64,000 nt of DNA, taken from assembly GCF_023343835.1 (NCBI RefSeq), contig NC_064449.1, forward strand, positions 5,121,778-5,185,777, read 5' to 3'. The DNA comes from Lagopus muta. Its lineage: Eukaryota > Chordata > Aves > Galliformes > Phasianidae. Positions 1 to 12,400 of this stretch are shown piece by piece. The notes beneath the pieces were generated by a model. The model searched no databases. It saw only the letters and a program-made list of their open reading frames with translations, and was not told the origin of the DNA. The position numbers and the translations under genes are program-made. Position 1 is the first letter of the stretch. Every line of letters begins with the position of its first letter.

Positions 1-495
1 CACTGAGCAGTCTGGGCCATGTGTACACAGCCATCGGGGACTACCCAAACGCACTGGCGAGCCACAAGCAGTGTGTCCTCCTTGCAAAGCAATCCAAAGA
101 TGAGCTGTCTGAGGCACGGGAGCTGGGCAACATGGGAGCAGTGTACATTGCAATGGGGGATTTTGAAAATGCAGTGCAGTGCCATGAACAACATCTTAAG
201 ATCGCCAAGGAGCTGGGGAATAAGAGGGAGGAAGCCCGAGCTTACAGCAACCTGGGCAGTGCTTACCACTACCGGAGGAACTTCGACAAAGCCATGTCCT
301 ACCACAACTATGTGCTGGAGTTGGCCCAGGAGCTGGCTGAGAAAGCCATTGAGATGCGAGCTTATGCAGGCTTGGGCCATGCAGCTAGATGCATGCAGGA
401 CCTGGAGAGGGCTAAGCAGTACCATGAGGAGCAGTTGCACATCGCTGAGAGCCTGCAGGACCGAGCTGCTGAAGGCAGAGCCTCCTCCAATTTAG
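1..495 (+). CDS. TTC28: TTC28 exon a: four TPR repeats (5' part may lie outside window)
   Basis: The frame opens at position 3 with LSSLGHVYTAIGDYPNAL and runs to SSNLG, with the final G codon split by the donor at 496 (gtaagg). It contains four TPR units with a 40-residue period and the usual G-x-Y/A-x-x-x-G pattern. The exon probably continues upstream, because no acceptor is seen at the window edge. The open frame after 495 is intron read-through. Confidence 0.93.
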
Positions 496-3400
496 GTAAG
501 GCCCTGATGTGGAGCAGTGTTGGTCAGGGAATGCAGCAACTGTTGGAGCTGCTGCCAGGACCCGTGAGGCTTGCTGTGTGCTATCTTCTTAGTAATACCA
601 ACACCACCAGACTATCTTCATAAAATAAACAGGCACTTGGCAGATTGTGTGTTGATGTAACGTGTCCCATGTTAAATTATTCAGCCACTCAGAAGGCACC
701 AGAATGTACAAGGTCATGACAGAAGGCAATTGAGAAAGTACAGTGCTTTTGAAGAGCTACTGAGGTGTCAGAAAGAAACATAAGTTTTGCACCAAGGCAA
801 GAAGCAATGTGGTTTATTATCCAGCCATTACTTTGGGAGCTTGTCAGCTTGCTGCATTCTATCTTGGGTGACACGTGGATCAAATCCTAACGAAGTTTGT
901 GTTCAGAATGTACACATTAAAGTAATAGAGTGTAGAATAATATGTTCTTCTAAGGACAGACATCAGTATCTTACTGGCAGGCTGAGGAGGGTTGAATTAC
1001 ATCAAAGCGAAGTCCATTCCTCCTCTTTCACAGTGCCAGATGCAGAAGTGAACAAAGATGTGTTTGCGTCTCTGGCTGTGAGATGTGGGAGTCTGTGCTG
1101 CTGTCACTGCAGCTGTTGTTGGGATGTGTTCTGACTGCACAGCTCAGCTGGACGTACGAGGCTGTGGGGAGTGGCAGAACAGGGCTGTTGTGGGTATGAC
1201 AAAATACATGTTTGCTGGCAGCCCCTGAATCTCAGCTCTTGGAGGCCTCCCCACACTGTAAATTAGCTTCTGTTTCTGCCTGGCAGTTGGCACTTGGTTC
1301 GTTTGTAGATGCTAATTGTACTTTGATGTTATCAGCAGCAGGTAATTGAAAAGGGCTTGATGAATTACTTAATTTCTCATAATAGCTGACTCTTCCAGAG
1401 CTGAATGAAGAAGGTAAGATGAACTGCAGAAAATGCATCAGCCTTAGCTTTCTGATTACTGTTGCGAATCAACTTCTTAACACAAATTAGGGAAAATGTG
1501 TGAGACAAAATAGGTCTGAGGCACAAGTTCCTGTGAGGTGCTTAGCCTTACAGAGCCCTCAGCATTGCTGGTGTTTCTTTTAGTGGGACAGAGCAGGCAG
1601 GAGGCCTGGGGTGGATAAAGCTTTGCATCTGGATTCCCCTAACTTCTGTTCAAGGGCTTTGCCAAATAGAAGGTAGGTGCTCTCACCAAGCACAAACCTC
1701 ATCTCCCATCTCTGCTGCCATTGTGGGGTTGATCCTGGGCAGATGCTTGGAGTCACAGCTGTGTTCATCTGTGAGCTCCTCAGAATGGAAATGGGCCTGT
1801 TCTGAGCAGCAAACCTCCCCACTTCAGAAAGGATTTCGTGTGCCTCCTCTCCGAGCACAGCTTTCTGGAGAATTGCCACAGATCCTTCTGAGCAAATCCA
1901 GAAAACTAAGGGAATGAAGTCTTGGAAAATGGGAGCAGTCTCATGGTTTTGGTTTTCCTCCCTGTGTCTGTTTGGTGATCGATCTTGGGCTGCCTGAGTT
2001 GTCTCCCATCTTTGTGAGCCTGTTGCCATGGGCAGACCATCAGTAGAGGAAGGAGCTTCATTGAAGTTCAGTGATGTGAAGTTCATGTGAAGTGAAGTTC
2101 AGCTGCATCTGTGCTCAGTGTAGTCTGGCTCTGTTACTCAGCACCTCAAAAAGTAAAAACAGAGGTACAGAAACATTGAGAGGAGATGGGTTCAGCAGTT
2201 TGCTGTGACTGCTGATACTACAGCAGTGGTTTTGCTTTATCCCAGAACAAAACTAAGTGCTCCCACAGAAGGAAGCAACGTGCTCTTGTTCCTTGGCCTC
2301 CAGGGGTACTCACTTGCATTTTTAATTCTCTTGCTATGTTGCTGGCTTGAAACCAGTGAAGTCAGGACTAGAAAGTTCATCTTAATGCGATTATTATTCT
2401 TACAGTAGCTTTGGATTTAGCAAGAGTTTCAACATGCAATTCCAGAAAATTTTGTTTAAAAAAAAAAAGTATTTTGGTGCAGCAGAGAATGTTCTTCTTG
2501 TTTGGATTTAGAGCTAAGTATAACGTTAGGTTGGTATGCTGACTCAGCTGCTCTACGCTTTGTATTAAAATAGTTTTCTAGCTTCTGAGTACAGGATCTC
2601 ACGTTTCAGCTGTTATTTGGATATTTTTCTATGTCCTCTCTATCAGAGTTAAGTTACGCTGGAAAAAGAGAGCATGCAGTTCTTGTAGAGAAAGTCTATT
2701 ACTGTTGTTGAAATGCATCCAGTGCCAATTAAAAAGTCGAGTCTTAATTGTCTTCTTCATCTAATCCACATGCAAAACAAAGCCTCATCAAAATAACCAT
2801 GCTGACAGGCAAAAAAATGTATCTAAATGTGTGTTTCCAAGCCAGAATGTTAGAGTTGGCCTCTTTGCTGAAGCAACAGAATTTTCTGTTTGCATTTCAC
2901 TGATTTAGATGGAAAGCTCTCTTAAGTGCACTATCTAATGCTGAGCGGGACAGACCCAGAATATAACATAGCCCAGCTGCTGCAGTGCTCTGTGGGGAGA
3001 TGTAATGCACTCTGTGACTCGGTAAGCTGAAGGTAATGGACTGAGGGCGAGTCACAAGTTATCAAGCCCTTCACAACAAGGAGATTTGGAGTTTAACCAG
3101 AAGTCTGAGATTGTCAACCTTTGCAAAGCAGATGGTGTTTCCAAATGCCAGGGCTCCATGCAGAGAGCTGGCTTTTCAGCTTCTGCAGCACTTAACAGTC
3201 CTGTTGTGATGCAGAGATGGCACTTCAGATTATTAGTAAAACACAGTTCAAAGTCTGTCCCCAGGTGCTTAGCATCTCTTTGCAGTTATGAGAGAACTTC
3301 ACTGCCTCTCTTTTGTGTCCTTGTTACTCAGAGTTGGATGGCCTGCCTTGTATTAAGGTAGAGGCCATGTGCCTCATTTTATCTCTGGGACCTTACTTTA

Positions 3401-6400
3401 TTTGTAATGAAGGAGATTATAGAAAATTTTGTCTAATTGAACTAGTAATCATTTCAAATCCTCAAGCAGTCTGTAGGAGAAAGTAGACATGTTTTCTTCT
3501 CCATCTTGGCAGTAAAGAGGCTGACTGAAATGTTTAGAAGGCTTCATCCCCTATCCATCTTTTTTCTGTTGAGAAGTGCACAAAGAATGGGTTTGGTAGG
3601 TGGTGGTTTTGGAGTCTAGATCAGAAGCTTTCCTTGCTGGGCCATCCTTTGTAATTAATTACCCCTGGAAAATGATGGAGATGTACCAGGAGATGGTGTG
3701 GGGTGTCTTTATCACGTTCCTCTTTTTCCAAGAGCATCCTCAGCGTTTCACATTCCTCTGTTTGGGGACACTTAAGGCTGTTGCTGTTTTATGCCTCACC
3801 GTGACACGCTTGGGATTAATAATATAGGGTGATGCATAAGGAAATGATCTTTGAATGTGTTTTCAATAATGAGTCTTGCTGTTGAGTTAACGCATGTCCT
3901 GCAGCAGGCACTTCAGGCAAGGGTGTTGGTGATTTTGTGGTTTGGTGGGGTGTCTGGGAAGGTGGCCTGAAAGTGAGAGGTTGTGCTGTGCAGCGCTGCG
4001 GCAAGGCAAGCTGCAGTGCAGAGATGAGCAGTGTTGTCATGGCAGTGCATGCCTTAACGAGGGATGTATGTCCGTGCACGTGGTGTAGTTCCTTGGCCCA
4101 TGCATGATCACTGCCATCCCCAGTCACTCTTCCAGAAAAGCTGCAGGAGTTCTGAGTTACCAGAGCAATTGAAGAGAAGTGGAAGAAGTCCTGGGGTGTT
4201 GAATTCTACCTCCTGTTATCACACATGCCACTTAATTCTACTACCATGACCATGAACAAAGCAAGTTCAGTCTTTCTTGACTGGAAATGCAACAATTCAC
4301 TGGATATTTTCTCCTCCTCTTGTTTCCAAGTGATGATTCCCTGCCCTTGTAGTAGAAATTCTTGCTATTATTCTTCAGGTTTGTGTCTTTGCATTTCTTA
4401 CTGTTGAATTTCATGACCCCGTTCTTGTTGCTCTGATACACAATGTTTTCCAGCCCCTCTGCACATTATTCCTATCGTTCCCAGTGTAGGCAGTGCTTCT
4501 TCTCTGGCTTTCAATATATTTCACTGTAGCATTCACTTCCTGTGGGCCCAAGGCACCACTCAAAAAGTTTCATAAAGTTCATCCTCTTCTCTGCTTTCTG
4601 TCTCTTAAACAAGAAGTAGCTCATCATAGGCTGGGTTACCTAGGCCAGCGCTGTGCTGGCCACAGACTGCCAAAGGCCAAGCTGTAGAGCGGCTCTGGCG
4701 ACGTGAGCTGCTGCAGAAGGGTTACCATGACACAGTATTTTTATTGAAGCTGTTTCTGTTACGTTTCAGGAATCATTCACCAGATGAAAGGTGACTACGA
4801 CACTGCACTGCGGCTGCACAAGACACATCTGTCTATAGCCCAGGAGCTCAGCGATTACGCAGCCCAGGGCCGGGCCTATGGTAACATGGGCAATGCTTAT
4901 AACGCTCTGGGTGTGTACGACCAGGCTGTTAAGTACCATCGGCAGGAGCTGCAGATCTCTATGGAAGTTAACGACCGGGCCTCTCAAGCATCTACACACG
5001 GGAACTTGGCGGTCGCCTATCAAGCACTGGGTGCCCACGATCGTGCTCTGCAGCACTACCAAAACCATCTCAACATCGCCCGGGAGCTGCGAGACATCCA
5101 AAGTGAAGCACGGGCCCTCAGCAATTTGGGCAACTTTCACTGCTCACGAGGAGAGTACGTGCAGGCAGCCCCTTACTACGAGCAGTACCTGCGCCTGTCC
5201 CCAGAGCTGCAGGACATGGAAGGGGAGGGAAAGGTTTGCCATAATCTTGGTTATGCCCATTACTGCCTCGGGAACTACGAAGAGGCTGTTAAGTACTATG
5301 AGCAGGACCTTGCGTTAGCAAAGGATCTCCATGACAAGCTGAGCCAAGCCAAAGCGTATTGCAACTTGGGCCTGGCCTTCAAAGCCTTGATGGACTTCAG
5401 CAAAGCAGAGGAGTGTCAGAAGTATCTGTTGTCCCTGGCCCAGTCTCTGAACAATTCCCAGGCCAAATTCCGAGCTCTGGGGAACTTGGGGGATATTTTT
5501 GTCTGTAAAAAAGACGTAAATGGTGCAATAAAGTTTTATGAGCAACAGTTGAGCTTAGCCCATCATGTTAAAGACAGGAGACTGGAAGCCAGTGCCTATG
5601 CAGCCCTGGGCTCCGCATACAGAATGATACAGAAGTGTGACAAGGCTTTAGGTTACCATACGCAGGAGCTGGAGGTGTACCAGGAGCTGGGAGATATGCC
5701 AGGAGAATGCAGAGCACACGGTCACCTTGCTGCAGTGTACATGTCACTTGGGAAGTACACCATGGCCTTCAAGTGCTACGAAGAACAACTGGAGCTTGGG
5801 CAGAAGTTGAAGGACCCCAGCATAGAAGCCCAAGTCTATGGCAACATGGGCATCACCAAGATGAACATGAACGTCATGGAGGAAGCTATTGGCTACTTCG
5901 AGCAGCAGCTGGCCATGCTGCAACAGCTCAGTGGAAATGAATCTGTGTTAGATCGGGGCCGAGCATATGGGAACCTGGGGGATTGTTACGAAGCTCTGGG
6001 GGATTTTGAGGAAGCGATAAAGTATTATGAGCAGTACCTGTCTGTTGCACAAAGCTTGAACCGCATGCAAGATCAGGCAAAGGCCTACCGAGGCCTGGGC
6101 AACGGGCACAGGTGAGGATTGCTGCATGTTAGGACAGTGGAATGCAGTGCATTGGAGTACCCAGAAAGGCATCCTGGTGTCAGGGAAGTGTGGGTGCACC
6201 AGAGGAGAGGAGGATGAGCTGCATCTAAAATGCTAGCGGGCAGACTGTGGGTGCATGCCAGCATGGGACAGAGAGTGGGGAAGAGTGTGTGTAATTAGGG
6301 AGCATGTGGGAATGCACAGGTGGGAAAGGGAGTAGGCCTGAGAGAGAGGAAATGGGAGATGCATGCTGTGGGGCTGAAGTATGCATGCAGACAGGGGTGA

Positions 6401-9400
6401 AAAGAGGAGCCTGGCCAGCAGGTGGGGGCTGTGTAAGTGTGGCAGGGGGTGAGACAGGTTAATGTCTAGGTGAGTGCAGATGGCTGCAGTGTGTTGTCAG
6501 AGGGGGGGGGGGGGGGGGTGTTTGTATGACTTGTGCACATGCACAGGGATTTGGGGTGTAGGACCAGGTAACAAGGTCCTCTGGATGCTGGGAAGGAAAT
6601 GGTTTGGTCAGTGCTGCTGGCTCAGATAATGGAGCTGAGGTTGCTCAGTCCTTCGAACTAGAGGTTTGGAAGGCAGCAGAGGAAGGATGTTGATTCAGAA
6701 GTGCTGGGCACAATTCCTGGGGGAGAAACATTTGTCTCTGCCTGAAAAATGTGAGATGACCTTGAGAGGAAGTGACAAAGTGTTTTAGTTCAAGAAAATA
6801 TTGACAAAATAAATGCTGTTTTCTTCCTTTTTAGAGCTATGGGAAGTTTGCAGCAGGCTCTCGTGTGCTTTGAGAAGAGGCTTGTGGTGGCACATGAGCT
6901 TGGGGAGGCTTTTAACAAAGCCCAGGCCTATGGTGAGCTGGGGAGCCTGCACAGCCAGCTGGGGAACTACGAGCAAGCCATCTCGTGCCTGGAACGGCAG
7001 CTGAACATTGCTCGTGAGATGAAGGACCGTGCTCTGGAGAGTGACGCTGCCTGCGGTCTTGGTGGGGTCTACCAACAGATGGGCGAGTATGACACAGCCC
7101 TGCAGTATCACCAGCTGGACCTGCAGATTGCAGAAGAGACCAACAACCCTACTTGCCAAGGCCGAGCCTATGGGAACTTGGGCCTGACCTATGAGTCCTT
7201 GGGCACCTATGAGAGGGCAGTAGTGTATCAGGAGCAGCATCTCAGCATTGCAGCACAAATGAACGATCTTGTAGCCAAGACTCTGTCATACAGCAGTCTG
7301 GGGAGGACACATCATGCCTTGCAGAACTACTCTCAGGCTGTGATGTACTTGCAGGAAGGTAAGAGGCTGAATTGTCCAACACGCCATTTTGGATAGATAC
7401 ATGGGAATAGGAGGAAGGCCTGAAGATATGAAGGGAAATGAGGTGCTGTTAGTGTGGCACTAAGGGGATGTTTGACAGTGATCTTCAAAGCCAAAGCTAT
7501 TGCAGATATCCATAGTTACTGTTGGGCATCGTGTTGAATAGCTGCCCCAGTAGGTTGTTCTGTATAGCACACCATGTCAGTCAGAGCCTTCCGTTCATCT
7601 CTGAGCTTGAATTCCAAGCGTGCCTAGTGAGCATCTTTATATGTGTGTGTCTGTCTGTCTGCTCTGTCTCCTGATGTGATGTGAACTCCTGAAAGACCTG
7701 GAAGTAATGTTTGTTGCTGAGCTGCATGGTCATGGCCAGGGCTTCCCATCTCCAGTCTGTGGGAAATGTTAGGTGTATGAGAGGAGGCATCCTTGCTGGC
7801 AGCTGGGCCCATCGAGGTGGGAGACTTGGAGTATGATAGAAGGGAGCAGACAAGAAGGTGCTACTGGGAGTGAGACAAGCTCCAAGTTGCTTATGCCAGG
7901 ATCCTGCCCTCCAAACCATACGGAGCCTACCAGGAAGCTGGGAAAGCTGCTGGGAAACAAACAAGAGATGTGGCAAGAGGCCTCTTGTCTGGCAATGTTT
8001 GGTAGCGTAATGTGATTTTGATTAACTGACTGTTAAGGTTTAAATCAGATTTCCTGGTAGGAGCACAGTGTGTGTGTTTCAGGGGAATTAAATTTAACTT
8101 CACATGGGGTTGGATCTTGGTCCATGGAAGCGTCTGCTCTGCTTAGGCACGTCTTGTGCTGGTGTTGACTGGAGTGTAAACAGCTGCTGCCCAGCACTTC
8201 CACAGTTGACATCTCACTGCTCTGCACTGCTGCTGTCTGCCTGTCCTGGGCACCCTGGAGGCATAGGCCTAACCTCAGCCAGCAGTTCCCAGCAGCAGGG
8301 GCAGAAGAAATTCTCCACCTGGCTGCCAAAGTGACTTCTCCTCTGAGGCTCCCTCTCATTCTGACTTCTTTTCAGGACTGAGGCTGGCGGAGCAGCTGGG
8401 ACGCAGAGAAGATGAGGCCAAAATCCGCCATGGTCTCGGCCTCTCCCTCTGGGCAAGTGGGAACCTGGAGGAGTCTCAGCACCAGGTATTCTAAGGTCTG
8501 CCCTGTGCTTGCAGGCTGTTGTCCTCTGAACCCGGTGGGTCAGTTCTGTCCCTGGGGGTGGAATTGTCTGGTGCATCCTGGGGCAAGGTGTACCATGCAC
8601 TTAGTACTCTCAGGCCCGTGTGCCTTCATCCCAGGTCACCTGCCCTCTGCCAGGAATGCTGACCCCCTGAGGGGCTGCCTAGGGGTGTGGTGGCCTTGGA
8701 TCCCGCTCTCCCACTAGTGCTGTCTGTTGTATCTGTCAGGGTGTCACCGTGGCTGTTTTCCCTCCCAGCTCTATCGGGCCTCGGCACTGTTTGAAACCAT
8801 CCGCCATGAGGTGCAGCTGAGCACAGATTACAAGCTGTCACTCTTCGACCTGCAGACGTCTTCCTACCAGGCCCTGCAGCGAGTACTTGTCAGCCTCGGT
8901 AAGCTGAACTCCAGTCTCATGTGGAGCTGGACTGAAGGTGCAGGGAGGCTGTTCATGATCCAGCCTTCTCTTATTATCTGTCTGATGCAGCACAGCACTG
9001 CATTTATTTGCCAGGACAAGAAAAGGTGTTTCCTGCTTTGAATTTCAGGCACCTATGGATTCTTTTCCATGTTTTCTCCATTCATTCTCTTTTCTCTGAC
9101 TCATTTCCCCATATATCATGTTAGCTCTTGCAGCCAAGATGATCTGTGGGACTGCATACCAGTGTAGTGACTACTCCTTCCAGAAATAAGTGCTGCGATA
9201 TGTTTCTGCAGGTTTTTGTTCCAATTGAGATAGCAGCTGTTCCTGTTTCTGCACTGTGCTGCAAACTGTGTTGATGTCACGTCTGAGAGATGACTTTGTC
9301 TTTTCAGGTCACCATGATGAAGCTTTGGCAGTAGCAGAGAGGGGACGAACAAGGGCATTTGCTGACCTGCTCGTGGAACGCCAGACTGGGCAGCAGGACT

Positions 9401-12400
9401 CTGATCCCTATTCTCCAGTGACCATTGACCAGGTCCTGGAGACAGTGAATGGCCAGAGAGGGCTTGTTCTCTACTACTCACTAGCTGCAGGCTACCTGTA
9501 CAGCTGGCTGCTGGCTCCTGGGGCAGGTGAGGTGCTTTTTGAAGGTGAGAGCCTATGAACAAGCCTTACAAAATGAAAATTGTACCATTTGCAGCTAGGA
9601 AAGAATCTGGTACCACAGATTCTAGAACCCCAGGAGCTGGAAACAGCGGCATAACCACAGCAGTAATGACATGGAAGTGCTTATTCACGGTTTTGACATT
9701 GACCTGGGAATGGAAATGTTTCAGATGTTTAATATTTCCATTTTCCTATCTGCAGTCTGAATGTTTTTCCCACCTGGCAGAGCAGAGCAGTAATGAGATT
9801 CTGACTCTGTTGGCTCTGTGAGAATCTTCTATGCATAAGAACGCCTACTTTAATTATATTTCTGTGCTTCAGCCTTTCAAAAGCTTTTGACATTTATCCA
9901 CTGAAGTGGATTGCAGAAAACAGAAGGGTGTCCCCGCTTCTTGATACTCCATTGAACTGCCTGATCCTCTGAATTCCACTTAAATAAATGTGGAAATGCT
10001 TATCACTGAGAAGCAAGGAGGATTAATTTGAAGAGGGTTGCTTTTTTTTGCAGGCAGCTGTTTTTCATTATCTAATAAAAGCGATGACTAAATTTTCATG
10101 AGTTCTTTCTGGATATAATTAAATAATTGCAGCCTTTCACCATAACAAAGCTGAAGAGATAAAAAGCATTATTTAGATTGCATGAAAAATGCTTTGGGAA
10201 GGTAAGCAGACATTTATACGTGCCTGATTTCAGATGGAATGGCTGTGATTGGAAAACACTTCTCTTGGGGGTGCTCTGCAGTATTGCCTATGTAAGTTTA
10301 GGGTGATGTCATCCTGCTGTGCACCCAATCACTAGCTGGCTCTTTAGTTCTGTGTTTTGCAGTAATTCTATAGTATTGAGATTAAGCTGAGTATAATAAA
10401 TTTGCGAGTATCAGAAGTACATCAGCCTCATAGTTAGTCTCCTCCTTGCCCAGCTGATCCTGTGGAAGGGCAGCTGCACTCTCCAGTACATGGGTTTGTG
10501 ACTGCAGTACTGGATGCACTGTCAGGTATAAGGAAGGAGAGGGTCAGAGCTGCTTTGAGCTCCAACATGCAGGTTTCCTCCTGAGCAGCTCTGCTGAGCA
10601 GCTCTTCAGTAGTGACTTGACCCCTCCTCATCTTATTAGTACTGGCAGAGGGTGGCAGCCCATGATCCTCTTATCCCACTGGAACCGGGTCCTTAGAGCC
10701 TCTTCACTGGTTCTCTGTTCCTGCAGAAGGAGCTGCTTTGCCATTATTCCCCTGCTCTCGCTAGTTGATCTTTGCTGCCAATACAAACAGGGCATCCAGA
10801 GCAGCCTTTCACTGCTGATCTCAGTCTGTGGTACTGTAGAATTAATTGTATCAGGAAAATTATGCCAGTGTGAGGGGAAGAAGGTTTTATGTGAAGTAGT
10901 AGCTGAATTCTTACCAAAACAGCAGTTGTTCTTTGTATTATTTATTCACTTTGAAATGTTAACTTTTAATAATTTACTGTATTTTAATCTATATTGCTTT
11001 TTTTTTGTGTACAGCATACTTCTGTGCATAAAAGTGAAGGGAAAAGCCTTAGTGTGACTGCTGTAGTAATAATATTTTTGTTCACCATTTGAGCCTAGTG
11101 TGCTCAATATATGTGATCAGAGACCATTACTAGGCTTTTTTCAAAGTCACCTATTGCAGTGTGACTCGGGCTGGTAGATGCTTCCATGAAAGACCTGTTT
11201 TATAATTCATGTAAGACTGCTGCAAAAGCAAATGCGTTCTGAATACCTCATAAAAGCACTTCTCTGCCTTTGTGCCTTTGAGCCACAATCTGCAAAGTAC
11301 AAAGCTAGATTTTAAAAACCAAATTGGAATACAGGAGGGCTGGAAATGCTCTGTGGAGACACAGCACAGAGGGCTTTGCCCCAGTGGTGCTGGAAATGGC
11401 AAATGTTGAGGACTGTGCCACTTTCCTGCACGGCTGGCAGTGCTCCTCTCCCGGTGGAAATAAGCTCACAATTCGTGTTCCTTGCAGGTATTCTGAAATT
11501 CCATGAGTATTACCTGGGTGACAGCTTGACAGAAAATGCCGGGGATTTCCACGAAGCCAACAGCGTGGCCCTGCAGACAGTAACAAACTCTGCACTGGAG
11601 CAGTACATCTCCAGCGTGCGGGAGGCTCTGGGTGTGGATTCCTACTATACCCGGTAAGCTGGAGGTGGCCTTTAAAGCCTTGATTCTTGCTCTCTCAGCA
11701 GGAGGCGCTTTGTAACATTCTCAGCTAATGGGCTGAGAAGTCTGAGGACTGTGAGCCGCAGTAGGGGGTGAATTTTTGTTACAGTGACAACCAAATTGCA
11801 TGTATCAGTCTTCTAAAAGACCTAAGGTGCTTTTTTTTCCCCACCTTAGGTTGGAAATTTGCCCAGGAAACTGCCAATCTCTTGCTACACCTCGCTGGCA
11901 AATCACCTGTGGGTTTCTGCAACCCTGTGAGATTACTTTAAGCACCTCTGTTACCACTGAAATTCACTTAATCTCTTGAAAACTAATCTGTTCTGTCCTC
12001 AAGTCTTCACAAAGTGACAGAAGGAAGACAATCCTTTGTGACACCAGAGCAGTAGCAGTCCATAATCCATGCCATTTTCTTGAGATGGCAGAATGCAAGC
12101 AGATTTGTGGCTGTATTTGCCCTCTACAAATGGCAGAGGGGAAGGAAATGAAACCAAACCCAAAAACAGAGAAACCTAAAATAAACCATGCATTGATATC
12201 CCAGACAAGAAATGTTGTTGATTGGTACAAGAAAGACAGAAGAGATGTTGAGTTGAGATTGGACAGCATGTATCTAGAAGAAAACATATTTGAGCCATTT
12301 TCTCTGCTTCGTTGCCTTGTTCTCCAAGGAGGGAAGAAACGTCAGAGTGATCTGTGTGGTTTATGTAGGTCTGCAGCTAGGAGACAGATAAAGGGCTTTT

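Noticed and set aside
787..1134. Open frame of 115 codons in a TTC28 intron
   Set aside because: There is no similarity to any family, composition is noncoding and splice signals are absent. Most intronic open frames in the window were rejected for the same reason.
1580..2086. Open frame of 168 codons on the minus strand
   Set aside because: It is intronic and antisense, lacks a recognisable domain, and the sequence shows no codon-like pattern or promoter.
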